A DNA stretch of 64,000 nt from Candidatus Methanomethylophilaceae archaeon (GCA_944322255.1 CALUOK010000003.1:1-64000), one strand, 5' to 3'; shown: positions 49,853-59,420, numbered from the stretch's first letter. Notes: generated from the letters alone by a model not told the origin. Translations and numbers: made by a program.

Positions 49853-50509
49853 ATGGATGAGAAGTACTCCTTTGCACTCAGGAAACTCGCCCTGCTGGGG
49901 GCGATGGACGACTACATCGCCATATCCTCCAGAGAGCTCGGCGAAGCCCTCGAGATGAGTCAGCAGTCCGCGTCCAAGAGGATCCTGGAGCTGCTGGACG
50001 AGAAGTACATCGTCCGCGACCTGGGAGCCCGCAGGCAGCGCATCAAGCTCACCCAGAAGGGCATCGACGACCTGAAGAAGGAGTACAACGAGTACCGCAG
50101 GATCTTCGAGCTCACCGACCACATCACCATCCACGGGAACGTCGTGTCCGGGATGGGCGAGGGCGGGTACTACATCTGCCAGGACGGTTACAAGGCCCAG
50201 TTCCAGTCCAAGCTGGGATTCACACCGTTCGAGGGGACCCTCAACATCCAGGTGGACCCGGAGGACGTCGGGAAGCTGGACGTGGTCCGCAGCACCGCGG
50301 GCATCATGATCAGCGGGTTCTCCAACGACGGCAGGAGCTTCGGGGACGTCATCGCCTACAAGGCCAAGATCCGCAACATCGACTGCGCCATCGTGGTCCC
50401 GGAGAGGTCCCACTACGTCGACACCATCGAGATCATCTGCCAGTACCACCTCAGGAGGACCCTGAGCCTGGAGGACGGCGACCACATCGACGTGAAGGTC
50501 AACATCTGA
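49853..50509 (+). CDS. rbkR: RbkR: HTH regulator fused to CTP-dependent riboflavin kinase
   Basis: The 218-residue protein joins an N-terminal winged HTH (about 1-85: ISSRELGEALEMSQQSASKRILELLDEKYIV) to an archaeal CTP-dependent riboflavin kinase domain (about 90-218: HITIHGNVVSGMGEGGYYICQDGYKAQFQSKLGFTPFEGTLNI). RbkR makes FMN with CTP and controls riboflavin genes. A TATA-like cgtttaaatc lies about 27 bp upstream (49819-49828), preceded by possible half-sites for self-regulation. A hairpin (50580-50599) follows. Confidence 0.93.
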   Translation: MDEKYSFALRKLALLGAMDDYIAISSRELGEALEMSQQSASKRILELLDEKYIVRDLGARRQRIKLTQKGIDDLKKEYNEYRRIFELTDHITIHGNVVSGMGEGGYYICQDGYKAQFQSKLGFTPFEGTLNIQVDPEDVGKLDVVRSTAGIMISGFSNDGRSFGDVIAYKAKIRNIDCAIVVPERSHYVDTIEIICQYHLRRTLSLEDGDHIDVKVNI

Positions 50510-50579
50510 TCGTCGCATAACCGGACAGCATCCGGGAACTACGTCACATCCAGTTATTGGAAGAACAGCGATAAGCCCG

Positions 50580-50599
50580 CTCCCCGGTTCCCCGGGGAG
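50580..50599. terminator. Hairpin between rbkR and purQ
   Basis: CTCCCCGG-TTCC-CCGGGGAG forms a perfect 8-bp stem between convergent genes, 12 bp beyond the purQ stop. A T run (ggatttt) follows on the plus side. Confidence 0.55.
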
Positions 50600-50610
50600 G
50601 GGATTTTGAA

Positions 50611-51426
50611 TCAGTTTGTGAGGCTGGAGATCACCGAGCGGAAGATGACCTTCCCGTCACCCTCCTCGTCGGTGTAGCCCCTGGTCCAGTCGGGATGCGT
50701 GAACCTGGTAATCACACGCTCCGGATGGGGCATCATGCCCAGGACATTTCCCGCAGGGTTGCATATGCCCGCGATGTCCGAGGGGGACCCGTTGGGGTTC
50801 CAGGGGTAGACGGCGTCCGACCCGTCGGGGCAGACGTACCTGAACACGACCTGGTCGTTGTCCTCCAGCTTCTGGACGAAGTCGAGGTCCATGCTCATCA
50901 GCTTGCCCTCCGCGTGGGCGGACGGGATCATGAGCATCCTCTTCTCCGGGATCTCGCTGGTGAACATGCACTTGCCGCGGTTGTCGTTGCGGAGAACGGT
51001 GGGGCGGCACTCGAACCTCCCCGAGTCGTTGGTGTACAGGGCGGCGGTGGGCTGCTCCGTCATCGTCTCCTCGATCGCGGGGAGGAGTCCCATCTCCACC
51101 AGGATCTGGAACCCGTTGCACACACCCAGCACGGGCTTCTCGGCCTCCACGAACCTGCGGACCTCGGTACCTATGGCGGCCTTGATCCTGGCTGCGAAGA
51201 TCGCACCTGCGCGCACGTAGTCTCCGGCGGAGAACCCTCCGGGGAAGGCGAGTATGTCGTAGTCCTCCAGGTCGCGGCACATGTCGGCGGGGGCCTGCTT
51301 TATCAGCTGCTTGAGGTGGACCTCCTCAGCCTGGGCGCCCACGGACCTGAACGCCATGGCCATCTCGTCCTCGCAGTTCGTACCCTCGATCCTGATGACG
51401 CACACCTTCACGTCTTCCGGCTTCAT
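50611..51426 (-). CDS. purQ: Phosphoribosylformylglycinamidine synthase, glutaminase subunit
   Basis: The 271-residue class I amidotransferase releases ammonia from glutamine for PurL. It shows the nucleophile motif GVCNGFQ (C103), FPGGFSAGDYVRAG and the catalytic His/Glu in PHPERV near the C-terminus. At 271 aa it is of the longer PurQ type. The ATG at 51426 overlaps the PurL stop (ATGA), so PurS, PurL and PurQ are one operon encoding the three-part FGAM synthase. Confidence 0.95.
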   Translation of the reverse strand: MKPEDVKVCVIRIEGTNCEDEMAMAFRSVGAQAEEVHLKQLIKQAPADMCRDLEDYDILAFPGGFSAGDYVRAGAIFAARIKAAIGTEVRRFVEAEKPVLGVCNGFQILVEMGLLPAIEETMTEQPTAALYTNDSGRFECRPTVLRNDNRGKCMFTSEIPEKRMLMIPSAHAEGKLMSMDLDFVQKLEDNDQVVFRYVCPDGSDAVYPWNPNGSPSDIAGICNPAGNVLGMMPHPERVITRFTHPDWTRGYTDEEGDGKVIFRSVISSLTN

Positions 51427-53753
51427 TCCGCAGCACCTCCCATGATGTTCCAGATGGGGTCGTTCCATGCACGCCTCATCTCCTCCAGCGGCACGAAGGT
51501 GCCGTTGTCCTTGATCCTCAGGCCGTCGCCCTTGGTGATGCCCAGCAGGACGGCGTCGTCTCCCATGATCTCCGTGAACCTGGTGACGTCCATGCCGTCG
51601 ACCTCGACGATCCAGCGGCTGTTGCTCTCGGAGTACAGCTTCCTCCTGAGGTCCATGCCGTCGATGCCCTCCAGGGTGATCTCGGCCCCGACGTGGCCGG
51701 ATATGCACATCTCGGCCACGGCCACGGCGATCCCGCCGTCGGAACAGTCGTGGCAGCTCAGGACGATGCCCTCGTCCATGGCCTGCAGGAGCTCGTCCAT
51801 GTACCTCTTGAGCGCGGGGATGTCCACTCCCGGGACCGCCCCCTGCTCCCCGCCGAACTTCCTGAACAGCAGGGACATGCCCATCTCGTCGCGGGTCTTC
51901 CCGACCACGAAGATGCAGCTGCCGAACTTCTTGAAGTCGGCTGTCACCGCCTTCCTGACGTCGTCGATCAGCCCGCATCCCAGGATCATGGGTGTGGGCA
52001 GGATGTGGTGCCCTCCGGGGGCCTCGTTGTACAGGCTCACGTTTCCGGAGGGGATCGGGATGTTCAGCTCCCTGGCGATCTCGCCGAGGCCCCTGACGGC
52101 CTCCCTGAACTCGCCCAGCCTCTCGGGCTTCTCCGGGTTACCGAAGTTCAGGCAGTCCGTGAACGCGTTGGGCCTGGCGCCCACGGCGACCAGGTTCCTG
52201 CAGGTCTCGTCGATGCACGCCATGCCGCCCTTGTAGGGGTCGCCCTCGGTGAACCAGGGGTTGCAGCCGATGGCGGCGGCGAGGCCCTTCATCCTGCCGG
52301 GTACGGGCATGAGCACCGACGCGTCCCCGGGACCGGTCTCGTTCATCGGACCGACCATAGGGTGGATGACTGTGGACGCCCTGACCTCGTGGTCGTACTG
52401 CCTGATGGCCCACTCCTTGGACGCCACGTTGGGGTCGGACAGGAGCTTCAGGATGACCTCCCTGTCGTCGGGCAGCTCGGGGAACCTCTCCCTCTCCTTG
52501 GTGTACACGTCGGGGAGGGCGTAGGGCCTGTTGTAGACCGGTCCGCCGGTCAGGAACTCCAGGTCCATGTCGAATATCATCTCGCCGTTCCAGAACAGGC
52601 GGGTGCGCTTCTCGCTGGTGGTCCTGGCGATGGGCGTGGCCAGCACATCCCACATCTCGAATATCTCCAGCACCTTCTCCACGTTCTCGGGCTTGCAGGT
52701 GCACATCATGCGCTCCTGGGACTCGGACACCCATATCTCCCAGGGTGCGAGTCCGGGCTCCTTCAGCGGGACGTTCTCGAGGTCGACGTCTGCTCCGCAT
52801 CCGGCGTCCAGGGCCATCTCGCCCACGACGCAGCTGAGTCCGCCGCCTCCCAGGTCCTTCATCCCGGTGATGAGGTGCCTGGCGTTGACCTCGAAGCAGG
52901 CGTGCATGACGGGCTCCTTGGTGATCGGGTCGCCCAGCTGGACGGCTCCCCTGGAGTCCTCGTCGGAGGTCGCCGTGAGGTCCGCGGAGGCGAAGTTCAC
53001 CCCGTGGATGCCGTCGCGACCGGTGCGCCCGCCGATGAGGATCATGACCTCGCCGGGGCCCCCGGCGTAGTTCCTGGCCAGGTCGGCGCGCTTCACGATG
53101 CCGAGGCAGGCCACGTTGACCAGGCAGTTGCCGGTGTACTTCTCGTCGAAGAAGAACCCGCCCGTGATCGTGGGTATGCCCACGCGGTTGCCGTAGTCCC
53201 TGATGCCGGACACGACCCCGTTGACCAGGTACCTGGGATGCTTCACGCCCGGGGGGAGGTCCCCCTTCCTGTCGATGGGGCCGAAGCACAGGGGGTCGGC
53301 CAGTCCGATGGGCTGCGCGCCCATGCAGACCACGTCCCTCAGGATGCCGCCGATGCCTGTCGCGGCGCCGCCGTACGGCTCGATCGCGGAGGGATGGTTG
53401 TGGCTCTCGATCCTCAGGGCGTAGCCGTAGTCGTCGTCGAACACCATGACGCCGGCGTCGCCCCTGGAGAGGATGTCGTCCCTGTCCAGCCCGAACACGA
53501 ACTCCTTCAGGATGGGCTTGGAGCTCTTGTAGCAGCAGTGCTCGCTCCACGCCTGCCCCAGGGCCTGCAGCTCCACGTCGGTGGGGTTCCTGCCCTCGGC
53601 CTTGAAGTAGTCTCTGATCCTCTTCATCTCGTCGAGGGACAGCCCGAGGCTCATGTCCTTCGAGACGGATTCCAGGACGTCGTCCGAGGCCGACAGGATG
53701 TCCACGTCGTACAGCTCGAACGGAACGTCGCGTTTGATCATCGGTCCGGCCAT
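51423..53753 (-). CDS. purL: Phosphoribosylformylglycinamidine synthase, PurL subunit
   Basis: The 776-residue small-type PurL forms FGAM from FGAR, ATP and ammonia. Landmarks are LGQAWSEHCCYKSSKP, the ATP site SHNHPSAIEPYGGAATGIGGI and PLGLA-like DPLCFG. It works with PurS and PurQ encoded on either side. The ATG at 53753 lies 4 bp after the PurS stop. Confidence 0.95.
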   Translation of the reverse strand: MAGPMIKRDVPFELYDVDILSASDDVLESVSKDMSLGLSLDEMKRIRDYFKAEGRNPTDVELQALGQAWSEHCCYKSSKPILKEFVFGLDRDDILSRGDAGVMVFDDDYGYALRIESHNHPSAIEPYGGAATGIGGILRDVVCMGAQPIGLADPLCFGPIDRKGDLPPGVKHPRYLVNGVVSGIRDYGNRVGIPTITGGFFFDEKYTGNCLVNVACLGIVKRADLARNYAGGPGEVMILIGGRTGRDGIHGVNFASADLTATSDEDSRGAVQLGDPITKEPVMHACFEVNARHLITGMKDLGGGGLSCVVGEMALDAGCGADVDLENVPLKEPGLAPWEIWVSESQERMMCTCKPENVEKVLEIFEMWDVLATPIARTTSEKRTRLFWNGEMIFDMDLEFLTGGPVYNRPYALPDVYTKERERFPELPDDREVILKLLSDPNVASKEWAIRQYDHEVRASTVIHPMVGPMNETGPGDASVLMPVPGRMKGLAAAIGCNPWFTEGDPYKGGMACIDETCRNLVAVGARPNAFTDCLNFGNPEKPERLGEFREAVRGLGEIARELNIPIPSGNVSLYNEAPGGHHILPTPMILGCGLIDDVRKAVTADFKKFGSCIFVVGKTRDEMGMSLLFRKFGGEQGAVPGVDIPALKRYMDELLQAMDEGIVLSCHDCSDGGIAVAVAEMCISGHVGAEITLEGIDGMDLRRKLYSESNSRWIVEVDGMDVTRFTEIMGDDAVLLGITKGDGLRIKDNGTFVPLEEMRRAWNDPIWNIMGGAAE

Positions 53754-53757
53754 CGTA

Positions 53758-53997
53758 TCATCTCACGGTGACGCGGTAGTTCTGGATCACGGGGTTGGCC
53801 AGAAGCTTCCTGCACATCTCCTCCGCCTCGGCCTGGGCCTTGTCGGCGGGAGCGTCAAGCTCCACCTCGAAGAGTTTCACGGTCTTGACCCCGGAGATCC
53901 CCTGGAAGCCAAGGGACTGGAGGGTCTTCATGGTGTTCTTGCCCTCGGGGTCCGCGACCCCCTTCTTGAGCTCGATTCTGATCTCGACGATCGTCAT
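53758..53997 (-). CDS. purS: Phosphoribosylformylglycinamidine synthase, PurS subunit
   Basis: The 79-residue protein has the PurS pattern: VEIRIELKKGVADPEGKNTMKTLQSLGF near the start and CRKLLANPVIQNYRV at the end. PurS dimers hold PurL and PurQ together and channel ammonia. It heads the purSLQ operon; its TATA box (minus strand of 54021-54030) is about 27 bp upstream, giving a leaderless mRNA. Confidence 0.95.
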   Translation of the reverse strand: MTIVEIRIELKKGVADPEGKNTMKTLQSLGFQGISGVKTVKLFEVELDAPADKAQAEAEEMCRKLLANPVIQNYRVTVR

Positions 53998-54020
53998 GTT
54001 GAAGCCATGGTTCCCCTCTC

Positions 54021-54061
54021 TTATTAATCCTGCGCGCGGGTACGCGCGTGTGCTTTATGAT
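54021..54061. promoter_or_regulatory. Divergent purS/cdc48 promoter with central CG palindrome
   Basis: A perfect palindrome CGCGCG-GGTA-CGCGCG (54033-54048) lies between outward-facing TATA boxes: ggattaataa for purS (54030-54021) and gctttatgat for cdc48 (54052-54061). Each TATA box is 27-29 bp from its start codon, so both mRNAs should be leaderless. The palindrome occupies the BRE/upstream position of both. Confidence 0.6.
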
Positions 54062-54084
54062 GTGCCAGACCAATACGGCGGACG

Positions 54085-56283
54085 ATGACAGACTCCATCG
54101 TCCTCAGGGTCGCCATGGCCCAGAGGCAGTCGGAGGCCGGATACGGCCGCGCGCGCATAGACACGGAGTCCCGCAGGCAGCTGGGACTGGACATCGGCGA
54201 CACCATAGAGATAGTCGGCAAGAGGCCGGTGGTCGCCAAGGTCTTCAAGTGCGACCCGGAGGACGAGGGGAAGGGCATGATCTTCATAGACGGCCTCACC
54301 AGGACCAGCGCCGGGGTCAGCGTCGACGAGAACGTGACCGTCAGGAAGTGCGAGCCCCTCATGGCGGAGCAGGTGGTCCTGGCCCCCAACATCCCGGACG
54401 GGAAGAAGATCAGGTTCGAGAAGGGCATCGAGGACATCTTCCTCAGGGGGCTCCTGGCGAGGCCCCTGGTGGCAGGCATAGACATCATCGTCCCCAATAT
54501 CGCGCTCATGGGGAACAGGTCCACGTTCACGGTGGTCTCCACCGTCCCGTCCGGCCCGGTGCTCGTGACCAGCGGGACGCAGATCGTGGTGAAGGACTCT
54601 CCGAAGAAACAGAAGGTCAAGGGGACCTCCGGACAGCAGATCACCTACGACGACGTCGGGGGCCTGGACGAGGAGCTGAGGCGCATCAGGGAGATGGTCG
54701 AGCTCCCGCTGAAACACCCGGAGCTGTTCGACAGGCTCGGCATCGGCGCGCCCCGGGGCGTGCTGCTCTACGGCCCGCCGGGCACCGGCAAGACGCTGAT
54801 AGCCGAGGCGGTGGCCAACGAGTCCGGGGCCACACTGTACTCGGTGCGGGGACCCGAGATCATGGGCCAGTACTACGGCCAGAGCGAGGAGAGGCTCAGG
54901 GACATCTTCAAGGAGGCCTCCGAGAACACCCCCAGCATCGTCTTCCTGGACGAGATCGACTCCATCGCCCCCAACCGCGACTCGGTCTACGGCGAGGTGG
55001 AGAGGAGGGTCGTGGCGCAGCTGCTGACCCTCATGGACGGCCTGGGCGACAGGGGCAACGTCATAGTCATCGGGGCCACCAACAGGGAGGACTCCATAGA
55101 CCCGGCGCTCAGGAGACCGGGGAGGTTCGACAGGGAGATCGAGATCGGCGTGCCCGGCAGGAAGGCCAGGACAGACATCCTCAGCGTCCACATGAGGGAC
55201 ATGCCCCTCACCGACGACGTGGATGTGGACGCCCTGGCCGGCATGACCCAGGGCTTCGTGGGCGCTGACCTGGCGGCGCTGTGCAGGGAGGCGGCCATGC
55301 GCTGCCTGAGCTCCCGCATGAGCGCCCTGGACCTGGACAAGCCCGTGCCTTCGCAGGTCCTGGAGGGGATGAGGGTGTCCATGGACGACTTCCACCAGGC
55401 CCTCAACGACGTGGAGCCCAGCGGCATGAGGGAGGTCCTGGTGGAGATCCCGAAGGTCACATGGGACGACGTGGGCGGCATGGACGACGTCCGCAGGGAG
55501 ATCGAGGAGATCTTCGTGCCCGAGGAGGGCAACAGGGCGTACGACAGGCTGGGGATCGAGCCCGGCCGCGGCATACTCCTCTACGGTCCGCCTGGCACCG
55601 GCAAGACCCTGATAGCCAAGGCCATAGCCAACGAGTCGGGCACCAACTTCATCTCCGTGAACGGGCCGGAGGTCGCCAGCAAGTGGATGGGCGAGAGCGA
55701 GCGCGCCATCCGCCAGATCTTCAAGAGGGCCAAGCAGATGGCCCCGTGCATCATATTCTTCGACGAGATAGACTCCATGGCGCCGATACGCGGCATGGGG
55801 GACGGCTCCGCCTGGGAGAGGGTCGTGGCTCAGCTGCTGACCTCCATGGACGGGGTCGAGAGCATGAAGAACGTGACCGTCATGGCGGCGACCAACCGCC
55901 CGGACATGATAGACCCGGCCCTGCTGAGGCCCGGGAGGTTCGACAGACTGGTCCTCGTGGGGAAGCCCGACGGGGAGGCCCGCCTCAAGATACTGAGGGT
56001 CCACACCAGGAGGATGCCCCTGGACGGGGTGGACCTGAGCTGGCTGGCCGCGTCCACCGACGGGTACGTGGGGGCGGACCTGGCGGCGCTGTGCAGGGAG
56101 GCCGCGCTCTGCGCCTACCGCGAGGACAGGGACGCTGAGCGCGTCACGACCGAGCACTTCGTGAAGGCACTGGAGAGGGTGGCCCCGTCCGTGGACCAGA
56201 CCACCTTCGACAGCTATCAGAAGATGGGGCGCGACATCAAGAAGCGCCGCACCGGGTGGGACACCGTCCCGTTCTACGGCTGA
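54085..56283 (+). CDS. cdc48: CDC48/VAT-type AAA+ ATPase
   Basis: The 732-residue protein has the N-terminal double-psi-barrel domain (about 5-190) and two AAA modules, each with Walker A GPPGTGKT (D1 near residues 231-238, D2 near 504-511), Walker B (VFLDEID and IFFDEID) and an SRH (ATNRED, ATNRPD). It unfolds or extracts proteins and cooperates with the proteasome. The C-terminal GWDTVPFYG ends with FYG, a fit to the HbYX motif. It abuts the convergent ArsR-NifX gene with no spacer. Confidence 0.96.
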   Translation: MTDSIVLRVAMAQRQSEAGYGRARIDTESRRQLGLDIGDTIEIVGKRPVVAKVFKCDPEDEGKGMIFIDGLTRTSAGVSVDENVTVRKCEPLMAEQVVLAPNIPDGKKIRFEKGIEDIFLRGLLARPLVAGIDIIVPNIALMGNRSTFTVVSTVPSGPVLVTSGTQIVVKDSPKKQKVKGTSGQQITYDDVGGLDEELRRIREMVELPLKHPELFDRLGIGAPRGVLLYGPPGTGKTLIAEAVANESGATLYSVRGPEIMGQYYGQSEERLRDIFKEASENTPSIVFLDEIDSIAPNRDSVYGEVERRVVAQLLTLMDGLGDRGNVIVIGATNREDSIDPALRRPGRFDREIEIGVPGRKARTDILSVHMRDMPLTDDVDVDALAGMTQGFVGADLAALCREAAMRCLSSRMSALDLDKPVPSQVLEGMRVSMDDFHQALNDVEPSGMREVLVEIPKVTWDDVGGMDDVRREIEEIFVPEEGNRAYDRLGIEPGRGILLYGPPGTGKTLIAKAIANESGTNFISVNGPEVASKWMGESERAIRQIFKRAKQMAPCIIFFDEIDSMAPIRGMGDGSAWERVVAQLLTSMDGVESMKNVTVMAATNRPDMIDPALLRPGRFDRLVLVGKPDGEARLKILRVHTRRMPLDGVDLSWLAASTDGYVGADLAALCREAALCAYREDRDAERVTTEHFVKALERVAPSVDQTTFDSYQKMGRDIKKRRTGWDTVPFYG

Positions 56284-57072
56284 TCAGTGCCTGCCGCAGG
56301 TGCACTCGTGGTCGCCCTCGCCGTGATGGTTGCAGGTCACCGCCGAGCTCGTGTCCAGGGTGCCATCCGCGAAGCTCCTCACCACCGCGTCCGCATCGCC
56401 CTCGTTGCCGGAGCAGACCCTTATTCCGGAGGCTTCGAGACCCTGCCTGGCACCGGCTCCGAGGCCGCCGCAGATCAGGACCGAGACGCCGAGGTTCCTC
56501 AGGACGCCGACAAGTTCGCCGTGGCCCCTGCCCTCGTTGCCCACGACCTCGGAGGACACCACCCTGCCGTCCTCGATCTCGTAGACCTTGAACTGCTGGG
56601 TCCTGCCGAAGTGCTGGAAGATCTCACCGTTCTCGTATGTGACTGCTACCTTCATCGTCTCATCTCTGCGCTTTTCCATGACAACCGTGCATCCAGGGCA
56701 TCTCCCGCCGCCGGCGCGGGGGCAGCCGCTCCGGCACTTGTCCGCCGGACACCTCCCGCGCCTGACGGCGGTGCACCCCTCCAGATCCGGATCGCAGGGT
56801 CCGCGCTCCCATCCGGACATTGTCTGGAGGAAGTCTGCGAGCTCCCGGATGGCGTCCCTGTCGACGGAGAAGTGGGTGAAGTACCCGTGCCTCTCCGAGG
56901 TCACGAGGCCCGCCTCGCGGAGGACCCTCATGTGCTGGGACACTGCGGCGTCTGAGATCCCGAGCCTTCTGGCGATCGCACCGGCGCATATGTCGTGGTT
57001 CAGCAGTATGGTGACTATCCTGAACCTGGTCTCGTCGGAGATGGCCTTCAGGGTCTCTGTGGGGTCGCCCAT
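56284..57072 (-). CDS. Fusion of ArsR-type HTH with NifX/NifB-like FeMo-cofactor domain
   Basis: The 262-residue protein joins an ArsR winged helix (about 1-85: LKAISDETRFRIVTILLNHDICAGAIARRLGISDAAVSQHMRVL) to a cysteine-rich linker (seven Cys at 93, 100, 108, 113, 117, 125, 128) and a dinitrogenase iron-molybdenum cofactor-type domain from residue 140 (MKVAVTYENGEIFQHFGR ... GGLGAGA). It ends with His/Cys (CNHHGEGDHECTCGRH). It may sense metal or Fe-S status. An internal ATG at residue 140 could start a separate short product. An operator palindrome (57084-57105) precedes it. Confidence 0.85.
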   Translation of the reverse strand: MGDPTETLKAISDETRFRIVTILLNHDICAGAIARRLGISDAAVSQHMRVLREAGLVTSERHGYFTHFSVDRDAIRELADFLQTMSGWERGPCDPDLEGCTAVRRGRCPADKCRSGCPRAGGGRCPGCTVVMEKRRDETMKVAVTYENGEIFQHFGRTQQFKVYEIEDGRVVSSEVVGNEGRGHGELVGVLRNLGVSVLICGGLGAGARQGLEASGIRVCSGNEGDADAVVRSFADGTLDTSSAVTCNHHGEGDHECTCGRH

Positions 57073-57083
57073 GTTCGCACCTT

Positions 57084-57105
57084 TGTTTAAGCAATCACTT
57101 AAACA
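57084..57105. promoter_or_regulatory. ArsR-type operator overlapping the promoter
   Basis: TGTTTAAG-CAATCA-CTTAAACA has perfect 8-bp arms. The minus-strand TATA box (gtttatatacc, 57123-57113) predicts initiation inside it, 12-33 bp before the ATG of the ArsR-fusion gene. This is the layout of ArsR/SmtB autorepression. Confidence 0.65.
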
Positions 57106-57150
57106 GAATCCCGGTATATAAACGGTCCTGCCATGGATGTAGAATGACGG

Positions 57151-58713
57151 TCAGAGGTCCTTCGCCACGTAGGGCAGGTCGTAGTCGAACCCCAGGGACC
57201 TGTAGTATCCCCTGACGCCGACCCCGCTGGTCACGCGGATCCTGCTGCGCCCGGACTCCCTGGCTATGCGTTCGGCCTCCGCCACCAGCTCCCTGCCGAA
57301 GCCCCTGTGCTGCCAGTCCTCGCCCTCGTCCCCTATTGAGGCGACCTTGCCGAACACCTTCAGCTCCCTGATGGTCGCTGCCGGGTCCGAGTCCAGCCTG
57401 AGCCTCACATACCCGACGATCGAGTCCTCGTACTCCAGCGCTATGAAGTGCTCCGTGCCCCCGCAGGATTCGTAGACGGTGTCCTTCATCACGACCTTCG
57501 ACGGGTCCTCCAGCACGGTGCCCGTGTGCCCGACTTCCCTGCAGCGGATGCACCTGCACCTCATGCCGTGCTCCGACATGTAGTCCGCCACCAGCTGGCG
57601 GATGTTGCTCTTGCGGATCCCCGCGGAGATCTCCGTAACCGGGATGTCCCTCTGTATGCGCTGTATGCGGACGTACTCGGGAACGGTCTCCTTCATATGT
57701 GCCAGCAGCTCCGTGGCCGTGTCCTCAAGGTAGGGCCGGTACTCGCCGTCGCGCCACATGTCGTACAGCTTGGTGCCGGCGACGACCAGGACCGGGTAGA
57801 ACTTCAGCATGTCCGGCCTGTAGTCCGGATCGTCGAAGACCTTCCTGAAGCAGCGGAGGTCGTTCTCCGGCGAGGACCCCGGCAGCCCGGGCATGATGTG
57901 GTAGCAGACCTTGAGACCGTGCTCCTTGCACTCCCTGGTGCACCTGCGGACCTCGGCCGTCCCGTGGCCCCTGTCCACCCCGGCCAGCACCTCGTCGTCC
58001 AGGATCTGGACGCCCAGCTCCACCCTGGTGGCCCCGAATGCCATCGCCCTCTCGATCTGCTCCGACGTGAACACGTCCGGACGGGTCTCGACGGTAAGCC
58101 CCACGCACCTGTGCTCCGAGGTCTCGTTGAGCCTCTGGGCCTCCTCCAGAGTCTCGGAGTCGACGCCGTTCAGGGCGTCGAAGCACCTGCGAACGAACCA
58201 CTCCTGGTACTCCGGCTCGCGGCTGGTGAACGTCCCGCCCATGATTATGAGGTCGATCTTGTCCGTCTTGTGGCCGATCTCGGTGAGCTGCGTGACCCTG
58301 TCGGTCACCTGCATCCAAGGGTCGAACCTGTTCCTGCCGGCCCTCCTGGCCGCCGGCTCCTTGCCGGTGTACGACTGAGGGGAGTCGTTCTGGACGCCCC
58401 CTGGGCAGAATGAGCAGCGCCCGTGGGGACAGTCGTGTGGAGAGGTCATGACGGCGACCACCGCCACCCCGCTGATGGTGCGGGTGGGCTTCTTGACAAG
58501 GAACGGCGTGAGGAGCCTCCTGTCGTCCGGCTCCACGTTGGCCAGGATGTCGGAGTTCGGGGGGACGTCCCCGAAGCCGTAGGCCTTGCACAGCTTCAGC
58601 TTGAGGTTCTGCAGCTGGTCGCGGTCGGTGACCCTGCCGGTCTTGACCGCGTCTATGATCTCGCGGGAGAACCTGACTATGTCGGGCTCATCCGTAGAAG
58701 ACGCTGCCGGCAT
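57151..58713 (-). CDS. elp3: Elp3 tRNA uridine(34) acetyltransferase
   Basis: The 520-residue protein has a radical SAM domain with C95-X4-C100-X2-C103 (HDCPHGRCSFCPGG) and a C-terminal GNAT acetyltransferase domain (about 390-520: HRGFGRELVAEAERIA). It starts the carboxymethylation of wobble uridine, using acetyl-CoA and SAM. Length fits archaeal Elp3. The ATG at 58713 overlaps the previous small gene by 26 bp. Confidence 0.95.
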   Translation of the reverse strand: MPAASSTDEPDIVRFSREIIDAVKTGRVTDRDQLQNLKLKLCKAYGFGDVPPNSDILANVEPDDRRLLTPFLVKKPTRTISGVAVVAVMTSPHDCPHGRCSFCPGGVQNDSPQSYTGKEPAARRAGRNRFDPWMQVTDRVTQLTEIGHKTDKIDLIIMGGTFTSREPEYQEWFVRRCFDALNGVDSETLEEAQRLNETSEHRCVGLTVETRPDVFTSEQIERAMAFGATRVELGVQILDDEVLAGVDRGHGTAEVRRCTRECKEHGLKVCYHIMPGLPGSSPENDLRCFRKVFDDPDYRPDMLKFYPVLVVAGTKLYDMWRDGEYRPYLEDTATELLAHMKETVPEYVRIQRIQRDIPVTEISAGIRKSNIRQLVADYMSEHGMRCRCIRCREVGHTGTVLEDPSKVVMKDTVYESCGGTEHFIALEYEDSIVGYVRLRLDSDPAATIRELKVFGKVASIGDEGEDWQHRGFGRELVAEAERIARESGRSRIRVTSGVGVRGYYRSLGFDYDLPYVAKDL

Positions 58714-58942
58714 CGGACTTCTTCTCCGCCTTCTCGGGGGCAGCCTCGAGCTGGTCCATGCAGACTATCGAGGATGCGGCGATGTACCTCAGGGTCCCGT
58801 CGACGTCGAAGACCATGGCGGTCTCCGTGCCTATGGCGGACAGCCCCTTGTATACGCCTTCGAACTCCCTGCACTCGTCGCGGGAGTACCTCCAGGAAAC
58901 ACCGAACCTCGCGCCGGGCGCGACCGTGTACTCGTTCTCCAC
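58688..58942 (-). CDS. Small beta-rich protein, possibly Sm-like
   Basis: The 84-residue protein has a beta-rich core (FEGVYKGLSAIGTETAMVFDVDGTLRYIAASSIVCMDQL) that recalls an Sm/Lsm strand pattern, and an acidic-basic tail. The GTG at 58942 is chosen because GAGGTGAT ends 4 nt upstream, overlapping the stop of the preceding regulator gene. It overlaps elp3 by 26 bp, so the three genes are co-transcribed. RNA binding is inference from the fold pattern only. Confidence 0.65.
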   Translation of the reverse strand: MENEYTVAPGARFGVSWRYSRDECREFEGVYKGLSAIGTETAMVFDVDGTLRYIAASSIVCMDQLEAAPEKAEKKSDAGSVFYG

Positions 58943-58947
58943 TGAAA

Positions 58948-59397
58948 TCACCTCTTCTGCGCAAGCTCCTGGAAATGGACGATGGTCTTGCGGTAGTTCT
59001 CCATGGCCATGTTCACGTTGGCCTCGGTGAAGCTCCAGGCCTTGGCGAGGTCGCCGAACCTTATGCGGTACCCCTTGCGGACCTGGCCGTCGTACTCGAC
59101 GTCCATGGCCTCCAGGAGATCCATCGACTTGAGCTTGTTGATGTGCCTGTAGATGGTGGGCTTGGTGGTCCCGAGGAGGGCTGCAAGCTCCTCGACGGTC
59201 CATGCCTTGGAGGGGTGGGCCATCAGATGATCCATGAACAGACGGTAGGGCACGCTGTCCCTGACGGTTATCGCGCCAGTCTTCGGGTCGTACCCTTTGG
59301 GCAGGTAGCCGATCTGCACCAGAAGCGTCTCCGCCACGACGTTGACATCGTCGACCCCGGTCATCGGGGTGTTGCTTACGACCTGCAGTTCGAACAA
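58948..59397 (-). CDS. Winged-helix transcriptional regulator
   Basis: The 149-residue protein has a central winged HTH (about 66-105: AWTVEELAALLGTTKPTIYRHINKLKSMDLLEA) and a wing with DGQVRKGYRIRFGDLAK. The N-terminal 60 residues are not assigned; the C-terminal helix may dimerise. The TATA region upstream (59429-59436) is flanked by inverted GTTAA/TTAAC words, suggesting autoregulation. It leads the small-protein and Elp3 genes. Confidence 0.82.
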   Translation of the reverse strand: MFELQVVSNTPMTGVDDVNVVAETLLVQIGYLPKGYDPKTGAITVRDSVPYRLFMDHLMAHPSKAWTVEELAALLGTTKPTIYRHINKLKSMDLLEAMDVEYDGQVRKGYRIRFGDLAKAWSFTEANVNMAMENYRKTIVHFQELAQKR

Positions 59398-59420
59398 CCT
59401 ACCAGCCTCGGGTGTTCACT

